A DNA stretch of 64,000 nt from DATJLY01 sp963729295 (lineage in GTDB: Bacteria; Pseudomonadota; Alphaproteobacteria; ATCC43930; CGMCC-115725): assembly GCA_963729295.1 (NCBI GenBank), contig CAVSNJ010000001.1, positions 379,784 to 443,783 of the forward strand, written 5' to 3'. A model generated the notes under the pieces. The model was not told the DNA's origin, searched no databases, and saw only the letters and a program-made list of their open reading frames with translations. This document shows positions 23,873-33,750 of this stretch, piece after piece (the first letter of the stretch is position 1; every line of letters begins with the position of its first letter). A program made the translations under genes and the position numbers.

Positions 23873-24684
23873 TGCTTCAGATTCCTCAGGGAAAACGTCT
23901 CGTCGCTGATCGGCTTGTCGAAGACGATGTCTTCATACGTGACGATCGTCTGTTGCCCCGTCTTGTCCAGAGGCCGCATGACCAGGCGCGTCGGAATGAG
24001 TCGTCCGAAGCGGCTACTGGTGCTGACCGTCTTGTAGTCGGAAAAGGACAATTCGCGCACCAGCTTCCCGTCCTCGTCGTAGTAGCGCTGCCAGATCGGC
24101 ATCAAGTCGGCGGCGCGAATTTCCAAGACGATTTTTCCCCACACCACCGCAGCGTCCGGCTTGGGTGTCAGGGTGTATTCGGACACCGCGACCCCGTCGC
24201 GCTGTCCTTCGTAAGAGGGGACGATCGCGTAGTCGTCGCTGAGGCGGCTCTGGTTCACCAGGTCGTTGAGGGTGAAGTCGCTGCCCATCCACGGGGTCAC
24301 CATCATCGACGCCGGCATCGCGACCGTTCGGTTCGATTTCGGCAGGTAAATCCAGGTTTTGTTGGCAACTTTCAAGATCGCGGTGCCGGCATCCTCCGGT
24401 GGTTGGCGGATGCGGACGAGGACATTCGACTCGTCGAGCGACCATAGCTGCATCGAGATTGTCCGTTGCGAGTCTTGCTTCGTGATCTGCATGTTGATGG
24501 TGGCGATGCTCGACTGGCTGACAAACAGGCGGGCCGCCCGGTCCACGATTTCGCGCGCGCCTTGATCGTCCGCGGCCAGAGAGGCTTGTCCCGAGCTCAG
24601 CCATGCCAGCGTCAGGCAGATCACGAAGCTCGCTCTTTTCCATCGCCGAGCGCGGATCAATGCGGTCGACGCCGTGCGCGTCAT
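23869..24684 (-). CDS. Outer-membrane lipoprotein-sorting (LolA-like) protein
   Basis: From ATG 24684 the product has 271 residues. A signal peptide (about 12-37, ending SGQASLAAD) precedes a LolA/LppX-type half-barrel. Recognisable stretches are MQITKQDSQRTISMQLWS, a run resembling ILKVANKTWIYLPKSNR, and SDFTLNDLVNQSRL. Such proteins shield a lipid chain while crossing the periplasm. Paired with two FtsX permeases and an ATPase, it completes a Lol-like export set. The open frame continues upstream to 25167, but that part is antisense to the BON-domain gene and lacks family content. Confidence 0.85.
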   Translation of the reverse strand: MTRTASTALIRARRWKRASFVICLTLAWLSSGQASLAADDQGAREIVDRAARLFVSQSSIATINMQITKQDSQRTISMQLWSLDESNVLVRIRQPPEDAGTAILKVANKTWIYLPKSNRTVAMPASMMVTPWMGSDFTLNDLVNQSRLSDDYAIVPSYEGQRDGVAVSEYTLTPKPDAAVVWGKIVLEIRAADLMPIWQRYYDEDGKLVRELSFSDYKTVSTSSRFGRLIPTRLVMRPLDKTGQQTIVTYEDIVFDKPISDETFSLRNLKQ

Positions 24685-24868
24685 GAATGGTGCAAAGGCG
24701 GCGCAAATGCCTTTAGCCGCTTCAACGACGAGCATTGCCAACAATCCCATAACGGTGACCCGAGTTGTAGAGACGTTGAATACGTTGTAAGGCGTGTGCC
24801 GGAATGGCTGGACACGATGCGCTGAAGCTGGCGCCAGCCGAGGCTGAGGGTCCCATCGGAGAATACCC

Positions 24869-25177
24869 ATGAACAGCGCCGCCAGGAGCATCGCCATCGC
24901 GCTGGCACTGACCGTTTCCGTCGCCGGCTGCACTGAGACAAAGACCGGCGGCAGCACGGGGCCATACGTCGATGACGCGACAATCACCAGCAACGTCGAG
25001 ACTGCGATCTCGCAGGATCCCGCGCTGAAGGCGATGCAGATTGAGGTCGAGACCATCAAGAGCACAGTCCAGCTGAGCGGCTTCGTCGATACGCCGGGGA
25101 TGATCGTGCGTGCCGGCGAGATCGCCCGGCAGGTGAGCGGGGTCTCGGCGGTACAGAACAACCTCATGGTGAAATAG
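24869..25177 (+). CDS. BON-domain lipoprotein
   Basis: The 102-residue product has a lipoprotein signal (MNSAARSIAIALALTVSVAG, then Cys21). One BON domain (about 35-102) includes DATITSNVETAISQDPALK, VQLSGFVDT and VSGVSAVQNNLMVK. BON domains bind phospholipid and are typical of OsmY-like envelope stress proteins. It is the only + strand gene inside the - arm of the cluster and splits it between the PKS and the export genes. No copy of the repeated site is evident upstream. Confidence 0.88.
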   Translation: MNSAARSIAIALALTVSVAGCTETKTGGSTGPYVDDATITSNVETAISQDPALKAMQIEVETIKSTVQLSGFVDTPGMIVRAGEIARQVSGVSAVQNNLMVK

Positions 25178-25249
25178 CGCCGGACGCCGCGCCGCGCGAC
25201 CTGCTCGACGGCTTACGTGCCTAGGTCCCACAGGCGGCAGCTCCAACCA

Positions 25250-28200
25250 TCAGCGTAATGCCGGTCCCAAATGAGGCATGGAGCCGTCGTTCTCCGCATC
25301 CAACAGCTCGGTGAGCAACGAGCCCACTTGCTCGTCCGAAAGCTCGTCCAGGCTTGCCAATAGCCGCTCCGCATCTCGCCCGCCTCCCATCTGTCCCCCT
25401 GTCGGGGTCAGAGCGGGCGCCAGGTAAGCGGCTTCGGCGGCCAGTTGATCGAGCACCTGCGTGACCGCCTGGTCGACGCTGAAGCCCTGAAGGAATTTCG
25501 CGATCGGCACGTTGACCTTCAGGTCAACCGCGATCCGGTTTTTCAGTTCGACGGTCATCAAGGAATCCAGTCCGAACTCGATCAGCGGTTGGTGGATGTC
25601 CAGCTTTGCGGGACTTAGGCCGAGAACGCGAGCCACTTGCCCGCAGAGGTAGGCTTGCAGCAATTGCCGTCGCTCCGCCGGGTCGGCCGCAAGAAGGGTA
25701 TCTCGCGTTTCGCTTGTGCGGCCGGCCGGCCCAGTTGCTTCGGCCGCCTCACGCGCCAGTTCCGAGAGCAGCGGCGACGCGCTGCCCGCGGGATAGAACT
25801 CTCGATAGCGCTTCCAGTCGACCGGCACGGCGACAATCTGGGCTGGGCTTTGCTCGAGCAGCCGTCCCAGCAATTCCACCGCTCGCTCGGGAGCGATGCT
25901 GCCGATTCCCAGGAGCGCGAGGCGTGCGGCAAGACGCTTGCCTCCATCCGAGACCGCGAATCCCCGACCGGCCCAGGCACCCCAGTTGATGCTCAGCGCC
26001 GGCTGGCCCTGGGCTTGCCGGTGATGCGCCAGCGTATCGAGGAACGCATTGGCGGCGGCATAGTTTCCTTGACCGGGCTGACCCAGAACGGAACCCGCCG
26101 AAGAGAAGAGTACGAAGAAGTCCAAGGCATCGTGTTGCAGCAGGCGATGCAGCAGCCAGCCACCCATCATCTTTGGCCGCAAGACCGTAGTCAGTGCCGC
26201 CGCGTCGAGTTGCACCAGCAGGCCGTCCTGCAGCACTCCGGCCGCGTGCACGACACCCCGGATCGGCGGCCAACCTTCCGCGCGATACTCGTCCAGAAAG
26301 CCCGTCAACTCTCCTTCATCCGCCACATCGACCGGCGCCAGACGCACGCTTGCGCCCAACGATTCCAGTTCCCGGATGGCGTCGATCTGACGGGCCAGGC
26401 GACTTCCGGATTCTACCGAACTCCAGCTCGACCGCGGCGGCAGCCTGGTGCGTCCCAGCAGGATCAGCCGGCGCGCCCCTTGCTCGACCATCCAACGCGC
26501 GACCAGGAGGCCGAGGTCGCCGAGGCCGCCGCTGATCAGATAGCTGCCATCTGTGCGCCAGCGGAGGCGAGAGGCTTGCGCCACCGAACGGCGCTGGCGG
26601 ACCAACCGGGCCACGTATCGCCGCCCGTGACGAAACGCGAGTTGATCCTCCTCCTCCGCGCTGGAGATTTCTTCCCACACCTGATGAGCAGCAGTGTCAA
26701 CCCCTGATGCCCCAGGTTCCAAATCCACCAGTCCGCCCCAGAACGTTGGGTGTTCCTGCGCGATGACGCGGCCCAATCCCCAAAGCGGCGACTGCGCGAC
26801 GGCCAACGGGCGGCGCTCATCTCCGGCCGCTTGAGCGCCGCGCGTAATCAACCATAGCCGGGGAAGCTCAGGCGATTCGATCCGCGCCAGTTCCTGCACC
26901 AGCAGCAGGACGCTGCCGCAGCCCAGAGTCTGGGCCGCGTTCAGCGCGTCCGCGGTCGTTTCCTCCGGCGGAGCGGCATCAAGACCCCAGAGATGGATGA
27001 CGCCACGACAAACCGGCTGGTCGGAGCTCAGGGCTGCCGCGAAAAGCCGGCTTATGTCCTCCGGTCGATCGGGGCGAATGCGATAATGCGCGCCGTCTGT
27101 CTGCTCGTAGGATTGCCCGGGAGCGATCAGAACGATTCGTTCGCCGCGCGCTTCGAGCAGCGCAGACAGGGCATCTCCGATGCCGCCGCCGTCGGCAAAG
27201 ATCAGCCAGCTTGCGCGGACGGCGGGCGCAGCGGACGGCTTTCCTGCGACAAGATCTTTCACTTGCCACTGGAGCTCATAAAGCCACTCGTCGAGATTAC
27301 CGAGCGCGGCGCGATGTGTGTCTTCGCCCAGATATTCAAAGCGAAGTCCCTGAATCTCCACCGCCACGCGTCCGGCTTCATCGAACAGCAGGGCTTCGCC
27401 GGTCGTGGCGTCCGTCTCGCGATGCTGCACCCGGGCGTGACTCCAGAGATGACGGCCTGGGCGACCGAAAACCCGGAAGCGGTCGATGCGCGTCGGCAGG
27501 TAGAGTCCTTGCCGCTCTTTTTCAGTCGCTTCCGCGGCAACTGCGGCGCCGAAAACCTGCAGCCCGGCATCGAGAAGTGCCGGGTGAATTTGCAAGCCAT
27601 TGAAGTGTGTCCCAGGCCCCTCGGGCACCTGCACTTCACCCAGCACATCGCCGCCGTCGTGCCACAGCTGGGCGATGCTCTGAAAGAACGGACCATATTG
27701 GACGCCGCTTTCACGAAGTCTCGAGTAATAATCCTGACCCGAAATATTCCCCGCGCATCGCGCTCGCATCTCCGCGAGCGTTTCGGTCCCGGTATCCGGG
27801 GCGATGACGCCGTCGTCCTGTTGCAGACAGATCTTGCCGGTCGCATGCAGCGTCCACGGTTTGCCGGAGGGCACAGCGCCTCCCTCGCAACTGTGGATGT
27901 GAAAGGATGCCGCGTCATCTGCGCCTCGAGCGAGGGCCACCTGAATCGTTCGGGTTCCGCCCTCCGGCAGGAAAAGCGCCTTGCGAAATTCGATGTCCTG
28001 CAGCGCGGTGGAGCGCGCGCCAAAAACCTCCGCCGCGGCGGCCAAAGCCATCTCCAGATAGGCCGAGGCGGGCAGCACGACGACACCTTGGATGCGGTGC
28101 TGATCCAGATGAGGCAGGGAATTCTTGTCCAGCGTGGTTTCCCAGAAGTGGGTTCCCGCCGGATGTGCCGGATTGAAATGCTGCCCGAGAAGTGGGTGGT

Positions 28201-31198
28201 TCGCCCGCCCGCCGCTCGAGACGTGCGCCCGATGAGAGAAGGTGCCTTCGGCCGAAGGCTCGAGCCAGCAACGTTCCCGTTGCCACGGGTAGGATGGCAG
28301 TCGAACGCACCGGCCTGCGGTCGGATAGATCAGGTTCCAATCGACCGGATGTCCCAAAGTGTAAAGCGCGCCCAGCGAGCTGAGCAGGACCGAGCGCTCA
28401 TCTTCATCGCGCCGCACGGACGGGAGCACGGCGCCTTCCTTCTCGAGATAATGAAGCCCTTGCTGAATGGCGCTGAGCAGAATGGGGTTCGGGCTGATCT
28501 CCAGGAAAATGTCGTGCCCGTCTTCCACCAGGCGTTGAACCGCAGCGGCGAAGAGCACTGGCTCTCGCATGTTCTTTACCCAATAGAGCGCGTCGAATTC
28601 CGGCCCATGAATGATTTGCCCGGTCACCGTCGAGTAGATCGGCACAGCTTCTTTGCGCGGCTCTAGCTCTTCCAACGCCGACAGCAATTCTGCGCGCAAC
28701 GGCTCCATCTGCGGGCTGTGCGAGGCAAAATCGACGTTCACCATGCGACAGAAGATGCCGCGACGCTGCAGTTGATCCAGAATGGCGGCGAGCGCGGTCG
28801 GATCGCCGGACAACACTGTTGACGAAGGACCGTTGCTGACGGCGATCGACACGCGGTCTTCCCAGCCGACCAACACGCGTCGAGCGTCCTCGATGGAAAG
28901 ATCCACCGCCGCCATCGCCCCTTGCCCGACGGTGCGCTTGAACAATCGGCTGCGACGACAAACGATCCGGACAGCATCCTCGAAACTCAGCGCCCCCGCG
29001 ACGTGAGCGGCCGCGACCTCGCCCAAACTATGGCCGACCACCGCGTGCGGCTCGATGCCCCACGAGCGACACAGAGCTGCCAAAGCGACTTCAATCGCAA
29101 AGAGGGCCGGTTGGATGACCTCGATCTCGTTCAATCGCGATTGGGCGGCATCGGCGGCGGTGAGTTCCGCGAGCAATGACCAATCTCCGTAGGGTCGCAT
29201 CGCCCGATCGCAGCGTTCGATGGTCTCGCGGAAAACTTCTTCCTGCTCCAGCAGTCGGCGTCCCATGCCAAACCATTGGCTTCCTTGCCCCGGAAACACG
29301 AAAACAAGCTTTCGCCGGCGCGCCGAAAGCTTGTGGCCAGACGACAGGCCGGGACGAGTCTCGCTTCGCAGAAAAGCTTCGAGCCTCTCCGTCAGCTGAG
29401 TCGGCGAATTGCCGGTCACGGCCAGACGATGATCGTGGTGAGCGAGCCGCACGCTTGCCGTGTAACAGAGATCCGGCAGCGACGCCGCGACGTCCGGAGG
29501 GCCGAGGAAGTCTACGTAGGCGCGAGCGAGAGAACGAAGCGCTTCCGGACTCCGGGCCGACAGCGGAAGCAGCTGTGCATCGACTCTCCGTTCCGCATCC
29601 GGCGGTCGTGAGATGGAATCGGGCGCTTCTTGCAGAACGATATGAGCGTTGGTGCCGCCAAAGCCGAACGAGCTCACGCCCGCCAGTGCGGGATGGGCCT
29701 CTGTTGGCCACGGACCGAGCGCCGTCTGTACGTGGAACGGAAGCTCGTCGAATGGAATATGCGGGTTGGGTTTTTCGAAATGCAGGCTCGGCGGGATCTC
29801 GCGATGCCGGAGCGCCAGCGCGACCTTGATCAAGCCTGCGATACCGGCGGCGGCCTCGAGGTGGCCCAAATTGGTCTTGACCGACCCCAAAGCGCACTGC
29901 CGTCCCGCCGGACGTTCGATGGCCAGCACGGTGCCCAGCGCTTGCGCCTCGATCGGGTCGCCCAACAATGTCCCCGTGCCATGCGCCTCGACATAGTGCA
30001 CTTGGCCGGGCGCGACGCCGGCTTGTCGGTACGCCTCTCGCAGCACCGCCTCTTGCGCCAGCGGGTTGGGCGCCATGAGTCCGTTGCTCCGTCCGTCCTG
30101 GTTCACGGCGCTGCCGCGAATGACGGCATAGATCGGATCGCCGTCAGCCAAGGCTTGCGAGAGGGGCTTCAGCACGGCGACACCGGCGCCCTCGCTGCGC
30201 ACGTAGCCGTTGGCCCGGGCATCGAACGCCTTGCAACGCCCGTCCGGCGCCATGGCACCGGCTTTGGTGAAGTTGATCGCGATCGCCGGCGAGAGAATGA
30301 GGTTCACGCCTCCGGCCAAAGCCATCGTGCACTCGCCACTCCGCAGGCTGGCGCAGGCCAAGTGGACCGCGACGAGTGAGGAGGAACAGGCCGTGTCTAT
30401 GGCGAGACTTGGGCCCCGGAAATCGAACAGAAACGAAATTCGGTTGGCAGCGATGCTGAGCGCATTGCCAGTGCCGGCGTAGGCGTCGATGCGCTCGAGA
30501 TCATTCCACTGCAGCCGGCCGTAATCGTTGGTCGCGATGCCGATGAATACGCCGGCCTGCGTTCCCGCGAGACGCTCGGGCACCTGTCCCGCGTCCTGCA
30601 ACGCTTCCCAGGTCACCTCGAGCAAGAGACGTTGCTGCGGATCCATGCCCAACGCTTCCCGCGGAGAGATGCCGAAGAAATTGGCATCGAACTGATCCAC
30701 TTGATCGAGGAAGCCGCCCCAGCGCGTGTTCATTTTGCCCGGGATCGCCGGGTCGGGATCGTAGAAGGCATGCTGGTCGAAGCGATCCGCGGGGACTTCG
30801 CGGATGGCATCCACGCCGTCGCGCAGCAACTGCCAGAATGCGGCCGGGTCGTTCGCGCCGGGAAAGCGGCAGCCGATGCCGATGATGGCAATCGGTTCGT
30901 TGTTCGCCTCCCGGGCCGGGCCCGCGCCGGCCGTTGACCTCGACACATCCGGCGCTGCCGCCAAATGCCGCGCGAGAGTCTCGATCGTCGGATACTCATA
31001 GGCGAGAGCCGGAGAAAGTTTTCGTCCGAGCCACTCGGCGAGTTCACCGGCCAGGCTGACCGCCTCCGTTGACCCCAGTCCATAGCTGGCGAAAGGTTCC
31101 CGAATATCGATCTCGTGCGACTCGATCTTCAGCCGTTCGGAAAGTTTGGCAACCAGCCATGCCTGAATGAGTTCCGCGCTGGGGAAATTCTCAGACAT
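25250..31198 (-). CDS. Type I polyketide synthase, ACP-KS-AT-DH-KR-ACP
   Basis: The intact product has 1982 residues. The domains are: N-terminal ACP (about 5-80, Ser43 in GLGS), KS (100-525; Cys271 in DTACSSS, His406, His446), AT (630-950; Ser724 in GHSLGE, specificity motif VDFASH at 822-827), DH (1000-1270; His1034 in HRIQGVVVLP), KR (about 1540-1740; VHAAGVLQDG, then FSSAGSVLGQPGQGNYAAAN) and C-terminal ACP (about 1870-1945; FGLDSLMTVE). No enoylreductase or methyltransferase is seen. The N-terminal ACP probably takes the fatty acyl group from the adjacent FAAL. One extension with reduction and dehydration would give a 2,3-unsaturated chain for the NRPS. The FASH motif resembles the methylmalonyl YASH, whereas GHSLGE is malonyl-like, so the extender is unclear. 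It starts 3 bases after the FAAL gene. Confidence 0.95.
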   Translation of the reverse strand: MSENFPSAELIQAWLVAKLSERLKIESHEIDIREPFASYGLGSTEAVSLAGELAEWLGRKLSPALAYEYPTIETLARHLAAAPDVSRSTAGAGPAREANNEPIAIIGIGCRFPGANDPAAFWQLLRDGVDAIREVPADRFDQHAFYDPDPAIPGKMNTRWGGFLDQVDQFDANFFGISPREALGMDPQQRLLLEVTWEALQDAGQVPERLAGTQAGVFIGIATNDYGRLQWNDLERIDAYAGTGNALSIAANRISFLFDFRGPSLAIDTACSSSLVAVHLACASLRSGECTMALAGGVNLILSPAIAINFTKAGAMAPDGRCKAFDARANGYVRSEGAGVAVLKPLSQALADGDPIYAVIRGSAVNQDGRSNGLMAPNPLAQEAVLREAYRQAGVAPGQVHYVEAHGTGTLLGDPIEAQALGTVLAIERPAGRQCALGSVKTNLGHLEAAAGIAGLIKVALALRHREIPPSLHFEKPNPHIPFDELPFHVQTALGPWPTEAHPALAGVSSFGFGGTNAHIVLQEAPDSISRPPDAERRVDAQLLPLSARSPEALRSLARAYVDFLGPPDVAASLPDLCYTASVRLAHHDHRLAVTGNSPTQLTERLEAFLRSETRPGLSSGHKLSARRRKLVFVFPGQGSQWFGMGRRLLEQEEVFRETIERCDRAMRPYGDWSLLAELTAADAAQSRLNEIEVIQPALFAIEVALAALCRSWGIEPHAVVGHSLGEVAAAHVAGALSFEDAVRIVCRRSRLFKRTVGQGAMAAVDLSIEDARRVLVGWEDRVSIAVSNGPSSTVLSGDPTALAAILDQLQRRGIFCRMVNVDFASHSPQMEPLRAELLSALEELEPRKEAVPIYSTVTGQIIHGPEFDALYWVKNMREPVLFAAAVQRLVEDGHDIFLEISPNPILLSAIQQGLHYLEKEGAVLPSVRRDEDERSVLLSSLGALYTLGHPVDWNLIYPTAGRCVRLPSYPWQRERCWLEPSAEGTFSHRAHVSSGGRANHPLLGQHFNPAHPAGTHFWETTLDKNSLPHLDQHRIQGVVVLPASAYLEMALAAAAEVFGARSTALQDIEFRKALFLPEGGTRTIQVALARGADDAASFHIHSCEGGAVPSGKPWTLHATGKICLQQDDGVIAPDTGTETLAEMRARCAGNISGQDYYSRLRESGVQYGPFFQSIAQLWHDGGDVLGEVQVPEGPGTHFNGLQIHPALLDAGLQVFGAAVAAEATEKERQGLYLPTRIDRFRVFGRPGRHLWSHARVQHRETDATTGEALLFDEAGRVAVEIQGLRFEYLGEDTHRAALGNLDEWLYELQWQVKDLVAGKPSAAPAVRASWLIFADGGGIGDALSALLEARGERIVLIAPGQSYEQTDGAHYRIRPDRPEDISRLFAAALSSDQPVCRGVIHLWGLDAAPPEETTADALNAAQTLGCGSVLLLVQELARIESPELPRLWLITRGAQAAGDERRPLAVAQSPLWGLGRVIAQEHPTFWGGLVDLEPGASGVDTAAHQVWEEISSAEEEDQLAFRHGRRYVARLVRQRRSVAQASRLRWRTDGSYLISGGLGDLGLLVARWMVEQGARRLILLGRTRLPPRSSWSSVESGSRLARQIDAIRELESLGASVRLAPVDVADEGELTGFLDEYRAEGWPPIRGVVHAAGVLQDGLLVQLDAAALTTVLRPKMMGGWLLHRLLQHDALDFFVLFSSAGSVLGQPGQGNYAAANAFLDTLAHHRQAQGQPALSINWGAWAGRGFAVSDGGKRLAARLALLGIGSIAPERAVELLGRLLEQSPAQIVAVPVDWKRYREFYPAGSASPLLSELAREAAEATGPAGRTSETRDTLLAADPAERRQLLQAYLCGQVARVLGLSPAKLDIHQPLIEFGLDSLMTVELKNRIAVDLKVNVPIAKFLQGFSVDQAVTQVLDQLAAEAAYLAPALTPTGGQMGGGRDAERLLASLDELSDEQVGSLLTELLDAENDGSMPHLGPALR

Positions 31199-31201
31199 CG
31201 C

Positions 31202-33001
31202 TCACGTCGCGCCGAACTTTTCCAGCGTCCCGTTTAGGAAGCTGGCTTGGCAGGCATGGCGCTGCACCTTGCCGCTGGTGGTCTTGGGAATGCGCCCAGC
31301 CCGAAGCAGGAGAGCCGTATGGACTCGTACATCGTGCTCTTCAGCCACCGCCTTGCGAATGGCCCGAACCACGATCCCGACATCAAGCGGCAATCGGCCA
31401 CGCGGAGGAGCACGTTCTTCCCCCTCCGGCAGGTCGCGAACCGCGGGTTGGTACCGGGGCTCGACTTCGGCGGCGACGATCAGTTGTTCTTCGCCGTCGC
31501 GATCGACCGAAAAAGCCGCGCAGCAATCCGTCCGCAATGCCGGGTGACTCCGTTCCACCGTCAATTCGATGTCGTGCGGATAAAGCTTGCGACCGCTGAT
31601 AATGATGAGATCCTTCAGGCGGCCGGTGACGAACAATTCGTCGTCTTTGACGAATCCCAAATCCCCGGTGCGAAGAAACGGTCCCTCGCCGGTATCCTTT
31701 AAGTATGCTCGACAAGCGCGTTCCGTGTCCTCGGGCCGATTCCAATACCCCTTTGTGATGCTCGGGCCGTTCACCCAGATCTCGCCGACTTGATCCGGTG
31801 CGCAAGCGGTCAATGTTTTCGGATCTGCGATGACGATCTTGGTGTCGGGGAGCGCGTGACCACTGCTGACAAGCGTCCGCACATTTCGCTGTTCGGCGCG
31901 GGCTTCCACGACGCGGTTCTGTTCAAACGGCGCCACTTCTATCGTGCGGAACATATCGTCCTTCAGAGAACCGCCGGAAACCAGCAGCGTCGCTTCGGCG
32001 AGTCCATAACTTGGATGGAAAGCGCTCGAGCGGAATCCACACGAGGCAAAAGTCGCCGTGAACCTTTTCAAGGTCTCGGCGCGGACGGGCTCTGCACCGT
32101 TGTACGCCACGTCCCAACTGCTGAGATCGAGCGTTTCACGCTGTTCGGGAGTAACGCTGCGAGCGCACATTTCATAAGCGAAATTGGGACCGCCGCTGAT
32201 CGTGGCTTTGTAGCGCGAAATAGCTTGGAGCCATCGTACCGGCCGCATGAGAAACGCGACCGCCGGCATCAGGTAACACGGACGGCCATGGTACACGGGT
32301 TGGATGATTCCATTGGTGAGCCCCATGTCGTGGTAGGCCGGTAGCCAGGTGACGGTGCCGCCCGTCGGGTTGAACGCATAGAGGCGGGTGATATAGGCCG
32401 AATTGTGCAGCAGGTTCGCGTGGCTGATCATGACGCCCTTCGGCTCCGCGGTGGAACCTGAGGTGTATTGGAGCAGCGCCAAGCTGGTGCTGGTCGCGCC
32501 CGGATCTCGCCAATCCTGCGCCAGGCTGCCGGCAACCTCGTCGGTGGCCAACCAGCGCATCTTCCGCAGCTCGGGCGCTTGCGCGAACAGACCTTCGGTC
32601 TTGGCGAGAAGATCTGACGTCGTGAGCACCACAGTAGGCTGTGCGTCGTTGAAGATTGCGCGAAGCCTGGGAAGCGTGCGCTGTGGCTGCGCGAGGTTGG
32701 GCGGGGGCAGAGGGACGGCTATCACGCTGGCGTACAAACAGCCGAAAAACGCGGTGATGAACTCGAGACCTGCCGGATAAAGCAGGAGCGCGCGCTCGCC
32801 GTGCGCGCGGTAGCTTTGCAACAATGCCGCGATACTGCGGGCCTGGGCGTCCAACGTCGCAAGAGTCAGATGATCTCCTTCTGCCTCTCCATCGAGCAGA
32901 ATGGTGTGGATCCGCTGTTCAGGCTGCCGCTGCGCGCGCCGGCGAAGCATATCGACCAGCGTGGAAAATTCCGTGATTGGATCGGCAAAACCCGACTTCA
33001 T
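31202..33001 (-). CDS. Fatty acyl-AMP ligase (FAAL)
   Basis: The 599-residue ANL-superfamily enzyme has YTSGSTAEPKGVMISH, WLPAYHDMGLTNGIIQP, NGAEPVR, SYGLAEATLLVS and RTGDLGF. HDMGL and the run of residues after it are typical of FAALs. It activates a fatty acid as acyl-AMP and loads it on a carrier domain rather than CoA, here most likely the N-terminal ACP of the PKS. ATG 33001 is chosen because FAAL homology begins soon after it and an earlier start would overlap the regulator gene. It is tightly linked to the PKS and lies 32 bases after the regulator. Confidence 0.93.
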   Translation of the reverse strand: MKSGFADPITEFSTLVDMLRRRAQRQPEQRIHTILLDGEAEGDHLTLATLDAQARSIAALLQSYRAHGERALLLYPAGLEFITAFFGCLYASVIAVPLPPPNLAQPQRTLPRLRAIFNDAQPTVVLTTSDLLAKTEGLFAQAPELRKMRWLATDEVAGSLAQDWRDPGATSTSLALLQYTSGSTAEPKGVMISHANLLHNSAYITRLYAFNPTGGTVTWLPAYHDMGLTNGIIQPVYHGRPCYLMPAVAFLMRPVRWLQAISRYKATISGGPNFAYEMCARSVTPEQRETLDLSSWDVAYNGAEPVRAETLKRFTATFASCGFRSSAFHPSYGLAEATLLVSGGSLKDDMFRTIEVAPFEQNRVVEARAEQRNVRTLVSSGHALPDTKIVIADPKTLTACAPDQVGEIWVNGPSITKGYWNRPEDTERACRAYLKDTGEGPFLRTGDLGFVKDDELFVTGRLKDLIIISGRKLYPHDIELTVERSHPALRTDCCAAFSVDRDGEEQLIVAAEVEPRYQPAVRDLPEGEERAPPRGRLPLDVGIVVRAIRKAVAEEHDVRVHTALLLRAGRIPKTTSGKVQRHACQASFLNGTLEKFGAT

Positions 33002-33033
33002 GAAAGGTCCCACGAAATGGTCTGGCGGAGCGC

Positions 33034-33750
33034 TCAAGCGCCGAGCAAACGATCGAACTCCCTCTTGGAGAGGTTGTAGCACTCGCACGAGCGGCTCCGC
33101 AGACCGGGCTGATCGAGGATCGTCACGTTGCCGCGTGTGTAGCGGATGAGGCTGGCCCGTTGCAGGGCGCCCGCCGCAGCCGTGACACCTGTCCGCTGCA
33201 CGCCAAGCATCATGGCCAGAAACTCCTGCGTCAGCAGAAACTCATTGGAGTGCATGCGATCGCGCGTCATCAGCATCCAACGGCAAGCTCGCTGCTCTAA
33301 GGAATGAAAGTTGCTGCACGCCGCCGACTGCGCGACCTGGTTGAAGAACGCGTGCGCATAGCGAAGCATCACCGCTCGCATCGAAGTGCTTCGCACCATT
33401 TCTTTCTCGAACGTCGATGCCTTCATTCTCAGGCCGATACCGGGAACCTGGACGTAGACGCTGGTCGGCGCCCGGTCGTCGCCGAACAGGAGCGGAAGAC
33501 CCACCACGCCCTCATTGCCGATCGTTCCAACCTCGGCCGCCTCGCCATTCGCCATCGTGTTCACCAGAGAACCGACGCCAGTCTCGATGAAATAGACAAA
33601 TCCGATCGGCTGGCGAGCACGGTAGAGCGACTGCCTGTATTCCAGCGGAATGCGCTGAAGATGCGGACGCAGCCGCGCGTAATCCTGGGACGGCAGCAAA
33701 CCGAGCAATCGGTTGGCAGGCAGGTCCGCAGCCTTGCGGCTAGCAACCAT
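33034..33750 (-). CDS. Crp/Fnr-family transcription regulator
   Basis: The 238-residue product has a cyclic-nucleotide-type sensor barrel (about 20-130; YFIETGVGSLV, VGTIGNEGVVGLPLLFG) and a C-terminal winged helix (about 160-225; LTQEFLAMMLGVQRTGVTAA). No Fnr cysteines are seen. It is the first gene of the FAAL-PKS arm, so it may control the cluster or just share its promoter. This short type of Crp/Fnr protein is common in Bradyrhizobium-like genomes. Confidence 0.88.
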   Translation of the reverse strand: MVASRKAADLPANRLLGLLPSQDYARLRPHLQRIPLEYRQSLYRARQPIGFVYFIETGVGSLVNTMANGEAAEVGTIGNEGVVGLPLLFGDDRAPTSVYVQVPGIGLRMKASTFEKEMVRSTSMRAVMLRYAHAFFNQVAQSAACSNFHSLEQRACRWMLMTRDRMHSNEFLLTQEFLAMMLGVQRTGVTAAAGALQRASLIRYTRGNVTILDQPGLRSRSCECYNLSKREFDRLLGA

